Shown: positions 21,958 through 31,047, numbered from the stretch's first letter. The stretch is DNA of 31,203 bases from Limiplasma sp958448555 (GCA_958448555.1 CAUDEL010000038.1:1-31203), one strand, 5' to 3'. Program-made: numbers and translations. Notes: generated by a model not told the origin, from the letters alone.

Positions 21958-23640
21958 TTAGCGGCCGAACTGGCAGTCGTTGTTGCCGGAATCGGTGGTC
22001 CACATCTCCAGGAAGTTGATGGGATCGTTGAAGTCGGCCAGCCAGCCATTGCGGGCGATGTCGTAGTTGCCGTTCTTACGGTCGTTGAGGAACACGTTCC
22101 AGTCGCAGGTGCGGATGGTCATGTTGATGCCGATCACGGCCAGATCCTGCTGGATGCACTCGGCGATGCCCACGTTGCCGGAGCCCTCGTTGGTGAGGTA
22201 CTCGAAGCTGATGGGGGTGGAAGCGGAGAGCATGTTGTTGGCGTCGAACTCATAGCCGGCGCTCTTGAGCAGCTCGATGGCGCCGTCCACGTCAACCTCG
22301 GTGCTGAAGTAGCCGGTCTCGACGGGATAGGTGTAGTCCTCGTCATCCATGCGGAACACGCCGCCGTGGCCGTCCGCCATGCCGGCGGGCACGAAGGTGT
22401 TGGCGGGCAGCTGGCCGGTCTGAGCGATGGTGTCGATGATGTACTGGCGGTCCACCAGCAGCGCGAAGGCGCGGCGCATGGCGTTGGCCTGCTCCACGGT
22501 CTTGCCGTCGAACAGCGGGCTCTTGACGTTGAAGCTCACATAGTAGGTGCCCAGGTTATCCACCACGTAGAACTCAGGATCGATGCCGTTGAGGGAAGCG
22601 ATCTGATCGGTGGGCACGGTGTCGATGAAGTCCAGGTCGCCGGCCTGATAGGCGGCATAGATGGCGGTGTCATCGGCGGAGAGCATGAGCTCGATGCGCT
22701 CGATCTTCACGTTGTCAGCATTCCAGTAGTTGGGGTTCTTCTCATACACCATGGACTCGTTGTGCTTCCACTCGGTCAGCACGTACGCGCCGGAGGAGAT
22801 GAAGCCCGCCTCGGTCGCCCAGGCGTTGGGGTTGAGGATGTTGCCATCCGCATCCAGGTAGCCCTCGGCGCCCTCGACCTCGCTCTGCTTCACGGCAAAG
22901 AAGGTGGGGAACGCAGCCAGGTCGAGGAAGTACACGCAGGGCGCGGCCAGCTCGACGGTCAGGGTCAGGCCGTCGTCAGAGGCGGTCACGGCCAGATCAT
23001 CGGGATAGCCCTTGATGCCGTTGAACATGTAGCTGTAGTCGGCGGCGGTGGCGGTGGCGGCGGCGCGCTTCCAGCTCCACTCGAAATCCTTGGCGTTGAG
23101 CTCGCTGCCGTCGGACCACTTCAGGCCTTCCTTGAGGGTGAAGGTGTAGACGGTGCCGTCCTCATTCATGGTGTAGCCGGTGGCCAGGTCGGGCACGAGC
23201 TGACCTTCGGCGTCGTAGGTGTACAGACCGGAGAAGGAGTTCACGGCCAGCGTGGCGCCGTCCACGGTGCTGTTGAGCGCCGGGTCGAGCTTGTCGGGCT
23301 CGGAGGCCAGGCAGGCGCGCAGGGTGGTGTCTCCCTCCTTGTTGGCATACATGAAGAACTTGTAGCCAAACAGGTTGCTGTACACGTTGGTGACGGCGGA
23401 GTCCAGCATGAACGGATCGTTGTAGTAGTAGATGGGCAGGATCGCGCTGGTTTCCATCAGCATGTCCTCAGCCTGGTGCATGAGGGCCTCGCGTTCCTCC
23501 AGGTCCGTCGTGGTCTTGATCTGCGCGATCAGCTCATCGTAATGAGTCCAATCGGGTTCGGAGCCTTCATCCGCAAGCGCGGGGGCCATGCAGGCGACGA
23601 CCATCATCATCACAAGCAGGGCAGAAAGCAGCTTTTTCAT
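21958..23640 (-). CDS. OppA-family peptide-binding protein, apparently circularly permuted
   Basis: 560 residues from MKKLLSALLVMM; GGAGG lies 11 bases before this ATG, so the longer upstream frame is rejected. The signal sequence is about 1-23, with VVAC (Cys17) as a possible lipobox or cleavage after ALA. Residues 31-99 (YDELIAQIKTTTDLEEREAL, then LPIYYYNDPFML and GYKFFMYA) are what normally forms the C-terminus of OppA/DppA-type proteins. Then comes the usual mature N-terminus, DTTLRACLASEPDKLDPALN, through WSDGSELNAKDFEWSWKRA and the rest of the family. The chain stops at TTDSGNNDCQFGR, the place where ordinary homologues continue into the YDxLI segment. Nothing seems lost; the order is changed. 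It should capture peptides outside the membrane for the OppBCDF transporter encoded just upstream. An assembly chimera must be excluded. Confidence 0.88.
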   Translation of the reverse strand: MKKLLSALLVMMMVVACMAPALADEGSEPDWTHYDELIAQIKTTTDLEEREALMHQAEDMLMETSAILPIYYYNDPFMLDSAVTNVYSNLFGYKFFMYANKEGDTTLRACLASEPDKLDPALNSTVDGATLAVNSFSGLYTYDAEGQLVPDLATGYTMNEDGTVYTFTLKEGLKWSDGSELNAKDFEWSWKRAAATATAADYSYMFNGIKGYPDDLAVTASDDGLTLTVELAAPCVYFLDLAAFPTFFAVKQSEVEGAEGYLDADGNILNPNAWATEAGFISSGAYVLTEWKHNESMVYEKNPNYWNADNVKIERIELMLSADDTAIYAAYQAGDLDFIDTVPTDQIASLNGIDPEFYVVDNLGTYYVSFNVKSPLFDGKTVEQANAMRRAFALLVDRQYIIDTIAQTGQLPANTFVPAGMADGHGGVFRMDDEDYTYPVETGYFSTEVDVDGAIELLKSAGYEFDANNMLSASTPISFEYLTNEGSGNVGIAECIQQDLAVIGINMTIRTCDWNVFLNDRKNGNYDIARNGWLADFNDPINFLEMWTTDSGNNDCQFGR

Positions 23641-23696
23641 GTGTCGAATTTCCTCCTGTTTTTTATTTCCAAAGCGGCTTTGCGCCGCCAATGGAC

Positions 23697-24658
23697 TCAG
23701 TAATGGGGATTCCAGCAGGCGATGCTGTGGCCCGGCTCCGTTTCGGCAAGCGGCGGACATTCCTTTGCGCACTTGTCCGTGGCGTAGCGGCAGCGGGTGC
23801 GGAACGGGCAGCCCGTGGGCATGTGCAGCGGGCTTGGCACGTCGCCCTCCAGCGGGATACGGTGGCGGCTGCGGGCCGTGTCGGGGTCCGGGATGGGGAT
23901 GGCTGAAATCAGCGACTGGGTATAGGGATGCTGCGGATGGTCGATCACATCATCGGAGCTCCCGGTCTCCACGATGCGGCCCAGGTACATCACCGCGACA
24001 CGGTGGCTGATGTGCTGCACCACCAGAAGGTCATGGGCGATGAAGAGATAGGCGATGCCCAGCTTCTTTTGCAGGTCCTCGAAGGTGTTGATGATCTGGG
24101 CCTGGATGGACACGTCCAGGGCGCTGACAGGCTCGTCGCAGACGATGAAGCGGGGGTTCACCGCGAGCGCGCGGGCGATGCCGATGCGCTGGCGCTGGCC
24201 GCCGGAGAACTCATGCGCGTAGCGGCGCGCGTGGTCGCTGTTGAGGCCCACGAGGGTGAGCAGCTCGGCGATTTTTTCGTCGCGCTCCTTCTTGTTTTTG
24301 TAAAGATGATGAATATCCAGCGGCTCGCCCACGATGTCGGCCACGGTCATGCGCGGGTTGAGCGAGGAATAGGGGTCCTGAAAGACGATTTGCATCTCCT
24401 TGCGGTACTGGCCGATGTTCTCGGGCGTGATCTTGACGCCGTTATAGATCACCTCGCCGGAGGTGGGCTTGTAGAGATGCAGGATGGTGCGGCCCACGGT
24501 GGTCTTGCCGCAGCCGGATTCGCCCACCAGGCCCAGCGTCTCGCCCGGCCGGATGCCGAAGCTCACGCCGTCCACCGCCTTGAGGGGCGTCGTGCCGAAC
24601 CAGCCGGTACGCACGGGGAAGTGCTGCTTGAGGTCGCGCACCTCCAGAATGTACTCGC

Positions 24659-24662
<4 letters not shown>
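23697..24662 (-). CDS. oppF: Oligopeptide ABC transporter ATP-binding protein OppF
   Basis: 321 residues. Walker A GESGCGKTTVGRT (~47-59), Q-loop VFQDPYSSLNPRMTV, signature FSGGQRQRIGIARAL, Walker B FIVCDEPVSALDVS and the H-loop IAHDL are all intact. The C-terminal oligopeptide-transporter region has a cysteine cluster GCPFRTRCRYATDKCAKECP, which binds an iron-sulphur cluster in some DppD/OppF proteins. It powers peptide import with OppD at the inner face of the membrane. It overlaps oppD by ATGA, and the ATG follows AAAGGAGGGGGCG. Confidence 0.95.
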
Positions 24663-25666
<1,004 letters not shown>

Positions 25667-25673
25667 TTGTTCT

Positions 25674-26753
25674 CTACCTCCTCAGCTTGGGGTCGAAGGC
25701 GTCGCGCAGGCCGTCGCCCAGCAGGTTGAAGCTCAGCACGATCAGGCAGATGCTCAGCGCCGGGAAGAGCATCTTCCACGGGTAGTTCTGCATGCCGCCG
25801 CGCGCCGCGTTGGCCAGAGAGCCCAGGGAAGGCATGGGCGCCTGCACGCCCAGACCGATGAAGCTCAAAAAGCTCTCGGTAAAGATCGCCGACGGGATCT
25901 GTAATGCAACGGATATGAAGATGACGCTGATGCAGTTGGGTAAAATATGCTTTCGGATGATCCGGCCGGGCTTGGCGCCCAGGGCGCGCGCCGCCAGCAC
26001 ATATTCGTTGGTCTTGATGGAGAGGATCTGTCCGCGCACCAGGCGCGCCATGCTGACCCAGTACAAAAGGCCAAAGACCACAAAGAGGCTGAGCATGTTG
26101 GTGCCCACCTGCGCAAGCACCGTGCCCTTAAGGGCGTTGCCCAGCACCTGATTGAGCACCACGGAAAGGAGGATGACCATGAGGGTGTCGGGCAGGGAGT
26201 AGATAATATCGACGATGCGCATCATGATTAGGTCGACCTTGCCGCCGCAGTAGCCGGAGATCGAGCCGTAGAGCAGGCCGATGACCAGCACGATCAGGCT
26301 GGCAAACAGACCCACCAGGAGCGATACGCGCGCGCCGTAGACCACGCGGATAAAATAGTCACGGCATAGCTCATCGGTCCCGAAGATGTGGGGGAAGATC
26401 TCCTGCCCCTCCTCGATGGCCTTGAGCTCGTTTTCGGAATACTGGAAGGGCGCGAGGTTCTTGGCCGTCTTGTCGCGCTTGCCGTTGACCTCGATCATCT
26501 GGGAATAGGAATAGGGATAGACCGAGGGCACCACCACGATAATCACCAGCAGCACCGCCAGCACAATCAGGCTGGCCACGGCCAGCGGGTTTTTAAAGAG
26601 CTTGCGCATGCCGTCACGGAAAAAGGTGGTGGATTCGCGCATGGTTTCATGCTGCTGCTTCTCCTCGTCCGTGGCGGGAGAGAACTTGCTCAGATCAATT
26701 TGCAGGCTCAGGAGGTTCTTTTTGGGCAGCCTGTCCTCTTTAAACTCTCGCAT
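25674..26753 (-). CDS. oppC: Oligopeptide ABC transporter permease OppC
   Basis: 359 residues with a cytoplasmic N-terminus (~1-55), one helix (~58-78), an outside loop of ~60 residues, then the BPD_transp_1 core with five more helices. The permease coupling motif is EYVLAARALGAKPGRIIRKHILPN (EAA loop), contacting the ATPases. HIFGTDELCRDYFIRVVYGARVSL is the usual OppC/DppC entry to the core. The ATG follows GGAGG with 10-base spacing. It forms the membrane channel with OppB. Confidence 0.94.
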   Translation of the reverse strand: MREFKEDRLPKKNLLSLQIDLSKFSPATDEEKQQHETMRESTTFFRDGMRKLFKNPLAVASLIVLAVLLVIIVVVPSVYPYSYSQMIEVNGKRDKTAKNLAPFQYSENELKAIEEGQEIFPHIFGTDELCRDYFIRVVYGARVSLLVGLFASLIVLVIGLLYGSISGYCGGKVDLIMMRIVDIIYSLPDTLMVILLSVVLNQVLGNALKGTVLAQVGTNMLSLFVVFGLLYWVSMARLVRGQILSIKTNEYVLAARALGAKPGRIIRKHILPNCISVIFISVALQIPSAIFTESFLSFIGLGVQAPMPSLGSLANAARGGMQNYPWKMLFPALSICLIVLSFNLLGDGLRDAFDPKLRR

Positions 26754-26768
26754 GGAACGCCATCCTCC

Positions 26769-27680
26769 TCAATCAAGCTTGATGCGCGGGTCGACCGCCT
26801 TGTAGATCAGGTCGCTCAAAAGCGTGGCGACCACCATCAAAACCGCCAGGAAGATGGTCACGGCCATAATCATGGGGTAATCCTGATTGTTGATGGAACT
26901 GACGAACTTGGTGCCCAGGCCGCCCACGGTGAACACCGTCTCCACCACCATGCTGCCGGTGAGGATGTAGGCGGTCATGGGGCCCACATAGGTGATGACG
27001 GGAATCAGGGCGTTTCGCAGCGCGTGCTTGCCGATAACCAGCCATTCATGCACGCCCTTGGCGCGGGCGGTGCGGATATAGTCCTGACCCAGTACATCCA
27101 GCATGCTGGACTTGGTCAGGCGGGTGATATAGGCCATGGGATAGAGCGCCAGGGCGATGACCGGCAACACATAGTTGGGGCTGGTGGGCGACCATACGCC
27201 CACCCACCTGAGCTGCAGGCAGAACACCAAAAGCAGAATCGTCGCCAGAATGAAGCTGGGCACCGAGACAAACAGCGTTGTCACAAAGATAATCACGCGG
27301 TCGGGCCAACGGCCGCGGCAAAGCGCAGCCACCGAACCCAGCACCAGACCGACAATCAGCGCCAGTATCGCCGCCATGCCGCCCAGCGTGGCGGAAACCG
27401 AGAACGACTCGGAGATCACCTCGGAGATTTCGCGCCCGGTCTTCAGGGAGATGCCGAAATCCCCCTTGGCCAGATTGCCCAGATAGATCATAAACTGCTC
27501 CGGCACCGGCTTATCCAGATGGAAGCGCTGCATCAGCATGGCTTCCACAGCGGGGTCCTTGGCCTTTTCGCTGGAAAACGGGCCGCCGGGGATGGCGTTC
27601 ATGGCAAAAAAGGTGATGGCCGCAATGATGAATACGGTAAGGATTGCAAGCAACACGCGCTTGACGACATATTTGAGCAT
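26769..27680 (-). CDS. oppB: Oligopeptide ABC transporter permease OppB
   Basis: 303 residues from MLKYVVKRVLLAILTVFIIAAITFFAM; GGGAGGG lies 11 bases before this ATG, and the further upstream in-frame extension lacks homology. The core has six helices, with DFGISLKTGREISEVI and the EAA coupling loop DYIRTARAKGVHEWLVIGKHALRNALIP. The C-terminus INNQDYPMIMAVTIFLAVLMVVATLLSDLIYKAVDPRIKL is diagnostic for OppB/DppB. It is the first gene of the opp operon, ending 15 bases before the oppC ATG. Confidence 0.95.
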   Translation of the reverse strand: MLKYVVKRVLLAILTVFIIAAITFFAMNAIPGGPFSSEKAKDPAVEAMLMQRFHLDKPVPEQFMIYLGNLAKGDFGISLKTGREISEVISESFSVSATLGGMAAILALIVGLVLGSVAALCRGRWPDRVIIFVTTLFVSVPSFILATILLLVFCLQLRWVGVWSPTSPNYVLPVIALALYPMAYITRLTKSSMLDVLGQDYIRTARAKGVHEWLVIGKHALRNALIPVITYVGPMTAYILTGSMVVETVFTVGGLGTKFVSSINNQDYPMIMAVTIFLAVLMVVATLLSDLIYKAVDPRIKLD

Positions 27681-27824
27681 CCCGATAAGTCCCTCCCGAG
27701 GGCGCGCAGAAAGGGCCTGCGCGCAATCAAATTGAGATCGTTTTCGCTGGCGCCGAAAACCAAGCCGCACGGCCAGGGACCGCGCGGCAGCATCGTCCAG
27801 AAGGACGCTTTAAGGGCAGTATAC

Positions 27825-27838
27825 AAAAGTAGACTTTT
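27825..27838. promoter_or_regulatory. Palindrome AAAAGT-AG-ACTTTT, possible operator 1
   Basis: A perfect 14-bp dyad immediately upstream of a minus-strand TATACT (27818-27823). A near-identical dyad lies at 27997-28010, within another promoter. Both are in an A+T-rich patch of an otherwise GC-rich window. Confidence 0.5.
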
Positions 27839-27975
27839 TTATATGGGCGTTTTTGAGCCTCCAGCCCCGCCGCTTACCCTCCCAGCGTCCTCCATCTCGC
27901 CGGCATACGCCGGCAAAATCTCATACAGATCAAGGCAAACCGTCCTTCCCGCTACCGATTCCAATATACGTTGTT

Positions 27976-28005
27976 ACTATATCACATTCATATCGAAAAA
28001 GTCTA
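27976..28005 (-). promoter_or_regulatory. Extended -10 promoter for opp operon
   Basis: On the minus strand TATAGT (27976-27981) is preceded by TGA (extended -10), with TAGACT (28000-28005, 4 of 6) 18 bases upstream. The -35 box falls inside the palindrome at 27997-28010, so a protein bound there could block it. Confidence 0.55.
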
Positions 28006-28010
28006 CTTTA
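27997..28010. promoter_or_regulatory. Palindrome AAAAGT-CT-ACTTTA, possible operator 2
   Basis: A 12-bp perfect dyad AAAGT-CT-ACTTT with one imperfect outer pair, covering the opp -35 box. It is the partner of 27825-27838, 172 bases away start to start. Confidence 0.5.
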
Positions 28011-28037
28011 AAAAACGCCCGTTTGGATGCCAAACGG
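28010..28037 (-). terminator. Rho-independent terminator after the dnaD operon
   Basis: On the minus strand CCGTTTGG-cat-CCAAACGG is followed by GCG and T6. It lies about 105 bases after the arsC-like stop and just ahead of the opp promoter. Confidence 0.75.
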
Positions 28038-28077
28038 ACAATTTTTAAAAAAAATTCCCTATTTTTTGTCTTTACCG

Positions 28078-28113
28078 GGCGATCCCCCCACCCGATCGCC
28101 TTTTTGTTTTTTT
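28078..28113 (+). terminator. Plus-strand-facing terminator-like hairpin
   Basis: GGCGATC (28078-28084) pairs with GATCGCC (28094-28100), followed by TTTTTGTTTTTTTT on the plus strand only. No plus-strand gene ends here, so it may stop antisense transcription into the dnaD operon. Confidence 0.6.
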
Positions 28114-28141
28114 TCTGTTTTTGGTTCAATAAATGGAAGAA

Positions 28142-28498
28142 TCAGGGTTTGTTTTCCATATCAATCCATCGCTTCCACTCCGTCTCATCCGCGCCCACGG
28201 TTACGCGGCTGCCGCTGCGCACGATGGGGCTGACCAGCGCCGAGGGATCGCTCAGAAGTTCCGAAAGGATGAGGCTGTCGGTGGACATGTGCGCCACGGG
28301 GCGCTCCAGCGCCTTCTTTCCCGAGCGGTCCACCAACGCCCTGGCGCCCGCGGCGGCGGCAAAAAGCTCCAGCTCCCTGCGCCCCAGCCGGTGCTTTTTG
28401 AGGTCCACCAGCTGATAGGGAATCCGGCGTTCCTTGAAAAACCGTTCGGCCTTGAGCACATCGGGATTCTTTTTGGAGGCATAGATCTGCACGTTCAC
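28142..28498 (-). CDS. ArsC/Spx-family thioredoxin-fold protein lacking cysteine
   Basis: 118 residues, full length for the ArsC-like family. MNVQIYASKKNPDVLKAERFFKERRIPYQLVDLKKHRL matches the first half of small ArsC/YffB proteins, and LVSPIVRSGSRVTVGADETEWKRW matches the C-terminal PIVR signature. The family normally has a redox cysteine right after KK (KKC); here it is Asn11, and there is no cysteine in the whole protein. Arsenate reduction or disulphide chemistry therefore looks impossible. A binding role, as for Spx with RNA polymerase, is possible but unproven. The ATG overlaps the stop of the dnaI-like gene by ATGA. Confidence 0.85.
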   Translation of the reverse strand: MNVQIYASKKNPDVLKAERFFKERRIPYQLVDLKKHRLGRRELELFAAAAGARALVDRSGKKALERPVAHMSTDSLILSELLSDPSALVSPIVRSGSRVTVGADETEWKRWIDMENKP

Positions 28499-29493
28499 GC
28501 CCCTTCCCCCTTCCGTCTGCGCACGCGTCGCACGTCGGCGCCCACAAAGCCCACGCGCAGGCAGCTTTCCCGGTCCAGCAGGCGCGAGGTCACACGCTCG
28601 GTATAGCGCTCGCGCAGCTCCTGCACGCTGAGGTTGGTGCTCAGAACCGTATGCCGGCCGCTGCGCTGGCGCTCGTTGAGGAGGTTGAAAAGCTGGGTCA
28701 CGGTCACGTTGTTCATCAGCGGCTCGGTGCCCAGGTCATCGATGAGCAACAGCTCCGCCTCCATGAGGGGAGCGAGCCTGCTTCCGTCGTTTTCCATGTA
28801 GGCCTGGCGCGCCATTTCAAAAAAGCGGTAGGCGCTCACGCAGGTGGGGAGATGCCCGCGCTCGGCCACGCGGCGGGCGATGCACTGCAACAGGAACGTC
28901 TTGCCCAGGCCGCTTTTTCCCATAAGAAGCAGATCGCGCGTCCCGGTTTGAGGGAAGCCGTCGGCATAGCGCAGGCAGATATCCCGGTTCATCCTCATCA
29001 CCTGCCGCTGAGAGGGGCCGCCGTCCAGCGGCTCGTCAGGAAAAATGGTCTCATCAAACGTCTCGAAGGAGCCCGTTCCGGCGCCCAGGCCGCTTTCCTC
29101 CAGGATGCGGCGGTTGAGCTCCCGGCGCATGCAGTCGCACATGCGGCGGGAGGGATCATAGACGTAGCCCTCGTCCCGGCAGACGGCACAGGTATAGACG
29201 GGCTGCAAAAAATCCGCGCCCAGCCCGGCCTCGGTCAGCTTTTGCGCGATCTGGCGGTTCCACTGTGCCATGCGGCCGCCCAGCCCGGCGTTGGCCTGCG
29301 GGTCCCGGCGCGGCTGGAGCAGGCTGGAGCGCACGCCCTCGACCACCGCGGCGTGACGCTGGTCCAACAGTTCCCTCAGCCCCGGACAGCGCGCACAGGC
29401 GTCCTCGCGCCGCTGCTCAAAAAGGCGTAGGTTGTCCTCGCGCCGCCGGGCGTACTCCTGCGCCAGGCGCGCCATGATCTGCTCCCGCGTCAT
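28495..29493 (-). CDS. DnaI/DnaC-like replicative helicase loader ATPase
   Basis: 332 residues. An N-terminal coiled region (~1-90) is followed by a zinc-binding motif CAVCRDEGYV then CDCMRRELN (~102-130). The AAA+ core has Walker A MGKSGLGKTFLLQ (~192-204), Walker B ELLLIDDLGTEP, a sensor-like VLSTNLS and the arginine-finger region RYTERVTSRLL. This is the layout of B. subtilis DnaI and related loaders that place the DnaB-type helicase on DNA. It overlaps the DnaD gene upstream and the ArsC-like gene downstream by 4 bases each. The dnaD-dnaI neighbourhood is typical of Firmicutes and supports helicase loading over the DnaC-like proteins of phage. Confidence 0.92.
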   Translation of the reverse strand: MTREQIMARLAQEYARRREDNLRLFEQRREDACARCPGLRELLDQRHAAVVEGVRSSLLQPRRDPQANAGLGGRMAQWNRQIAQKLTEAGLGADFLQPVYTCAVCRDEGYVYDPSRRMCDCMRRELNRRILEESGLGAGTGSFETFDETIFPDEPLDGGPSQRQVMRMNRDICLRYADGFPQTGTRDLLLMGKSGLGKTFLLQCIARRVAERGHLPTCVSAYRFFEMARQAYMENDGSRLAPLMEAELLLIDDLGTEPLMNNVTVTQLFNLLNERQRSGRHTVLSTNLSVQELRERYTERVTSRLLDRESCLRVGFVGADVRRVRRRKGEGA

Positions 29494-30977
29494 CTGCGCC
29501 TCAACTCCTCCAGCTGTTCCTCCGAAAGCTCGCCGAACTCATCGGGATCATAGGTCCTCTGTTCATACTGCTGCTCGATCACCCGTCTGGGGGCTGCCTC
29601 CCTGCGGGTGTTCTGGAAGCGCTCGTGCTCGGCGCGCGCCTCCGCCTCCGTCCTCACCCCGGCGGCGTGCCAGCCCTCCAGCAGCCGGTTCATGTAGGGC
29701 ATGGGCTTTTCCACGCCCCGCGCCAGCTCCGCCGCCAGACGAATCAGCGTTTCCGGCATGCCCCATTTCTCTTCCCACGTCTCAAGCAGCTCGCGGTTGG
29801 CCTGCGTCATGCCGCCGCGGTGCCCGGCGATCTCCATCAGCGCCCGGATGCGCTGGTTGAGCGCGCGAACCTGCTCCAGATGCGCCTCGATGGCCTGCGC
29901 CGTATCCAGGCCCTTGGCGCTCCACGCCTCCAGAAGCGCGGCCACGTTGTCCAGCGTATGCGCGCGGCCGCTGGCAGCCACCTCCCGCGCGGCCAGCATC
30001 GCGGCCTCGTGCCCGCCGGACGCCGCCAGTCCGCGGTAGAGCCGGCGCATGCCGTCGTCCACCACGGCGCGGCTCATGCCCAGCGCCTGAAGCAGCTCGC
30101 GGATGCGCGAGGTTTCCTCGCGCTCGGCCTCCAATGTGCGCTCAACCGCCTTGCCGGTGGTGGCCTGTCCGCCGCTGCGGCTGTGGATGCCTTCCAATAC
30201 CTTGTCCAGATAGCCGAAGGTCGGCGCGCCCTTGGTCGTCTCGCGGCAGGCGGCTTCGACGGCCTTTGGCTCAAAGCCCCACTGCTCCGTCCATTTGAGG
30301 TAGAGGTCCACCTCGTCCATGGAGGGGCTGCGGCGCATGCCCAGGCGGCTGAGCACCCGGCGCGCGCCCCTGATGGCGGCCTCGGAGCGCTGAAAGACCG
30401 CCTCGGCTTCCTCGATGGTCGAAATGTGCTCCTCGGCCAGCTCCGTCGCCAGCTTCTGGGCGGCCTTGAAGCTGAAGTTGACGCCCCGTGTGGCGATCAT
30501 GTGCTGGATGAGCATGAGCACCACCTCGGCAGGCAGACCGAGCTGTTCGACCCATTCGTAGGCCAGCACGGTTTCGCCGCCGTGGAGCTTGCGCCTCTCA
30601 CCGAAGGCGGCGTACACCGCCTGGGCAAAGGACTCGTATGCCTCGTCGCGAGGCGCCTCGCGGCGCTTGAGCATGGCCTGCTGCACGTTTAAAAACCGAT
30701 AGGCCGGCGGCGCGTCCTGCACCCGCTCCACCAGGCGGCAGCGCTCCCAGTAGCGCATGGCGCGCTCCGCCTCCTCGCGGGTCAGGCCAAGCGCGCGGGC
30801 GGCATCATCCAGCAGATCACCCTCCTCCGTCATGCCTCCATGCGCGCACATCAGGCCGTAGAGATAGACCTTGACGTGGCCTTCGGGCGCGGCGGGCATG
30901 TATTCGCAGAAAAAGGCGTTGGGCACCGCCGTGGCGTCCCACAGCAGGCCGCCGCGATCGGCTTCAAAGGTTGGCAT
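29490..30977 (-). CDS. DnaD-domain replication initiation protein with repeated DD2 domains
   Basis: 495 residues, about twice B. subtilis DnaD (232). The N-terminal winged-helix part (~1-110) includes NAFFCEYMPAAPEGHVKVYLYGLMCAHGG. DD2 (DnaB_2) domains end in a Y-x4-L-x2-W/I-like motif: FGYLDKVLEGIHSRSGG (~252-268) and PYMNRLLEGWHAAGVRT (~433-449). A weaker TLDNVAALLEAWSAKGLDT (~343-361) between them may be a third. Each is preceded by an EVDLYLKW or ELLETWEEKWG helix. DnaD acts at the origin with DnaA, DnaB and DnaI to load the helicase. The start at 30977 has GGAG 7 bases upstream, and an extended -10 promoter lies about 38 bases before it. The C-terminal acidic end FGELSEEQLEELRRR is unusual. 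Confidence 0.9.
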   Translation of the reverse strand: MPTFEADRGGLLWDATAVPNAFFCEYMPAAPEGHVKVYLYGLMCAHGGMTEEGDLLDDAARALGLTREEAERAMRYWERCRLVERVQDAPPAYRFLNVQQAMLKRREAPRDEAYESFAQAVYAAFGERRKLHGGETVLAYEWVEQLGLPAEVVLMLIQHMIATRGVNFSFKAAQKLATELAEEHISTIEEAEAVFQRSEAAIRGARRVLSRLGMRRSPSMDEVDLYLKWTEQWGFEPKAVEAACRETTKGAPTFGYLDKVLEGIHSRSGGQATTGKAVERTLEAEREETSRIRELLQALGMSRAVVDDGMRRLYRGLAASGGHEAAMLAAREVAASGRAHTLDNVAALLEAWSAKGLDTAQAIEAHLEQVRALNQRIRALMEIAGHRGGMTQANRELLETWEEKWGMPETLIRLAAELARGVEKPMPYMNRLLEGWHAAGVRTEAEARAEHERFQNTRREAAPRRVIEQQYEQRTYDPDEFGELSEEQLEELRRR

Positions 30978-31012
30978 GCTGACACTCCGGCTCCTTTCGC
31001 AAAGGTAGGTTC

Positions 31013-31021
31013 AGTATATCA
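31013..31021 (-). promoter_or_regulatory. Extended -10 promoter of the dnaD operon
   Basis: On the minus strand TGATATACT: TATACT (31013-31018) with TG at -15/-14. No good -35 is seen. About 36 bases upstream of the dnaD ATG. Confidence 0.55.
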
Positions 31022-31047
31022 TATTTTTGGCTTGTGCGGAAGCGCGC

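Larger units (their letters stand above)
27681..28009 (-). other. Leader region of the opp operon
   Basis: Over 300 bases without a gene. On the minus strand it holds a probable promoter at its far end (27976-28005), a second TATACT at 27818-27823 with a weak -35, the two AAAGT-NN-ACTTT palindromes, a GCCGGC-ATAC-GCCGGC hairpin (about 27899-27914), and near the oppB start a GCGCGCAG/CTGCGCGC hairpin followed by CCCTC that can pair with the GAGGG of the oppB ribosome site. I recognise no known riboswitch or T-box. Confidence 0.5.

Noticed and set aside
21796..23703. 635-codon plus-strand open frame
   Set aside because: Antisense to oppA; Val/Gly/His-rich shadow with no recognisable motif.
21958..23772. 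Longer oppA start at 23772
   Set aside because: The extra residues precede a clear signal peptide with its own GGAGG; they overlap the end of oppF.
27836..27892. 18-codon leader peptide before oppB (minus strand)
   Set aside because: An ATG-initiated frame exists but has no ribosome site and no amino-acid bias that would suggest attenuation.
26388..28415. 675-codon plus-strand open frame
   Set aside because: Antisense to oppC, oppB and the arsC-like gene; low-complexity His/Gln/Arg-rich translation.
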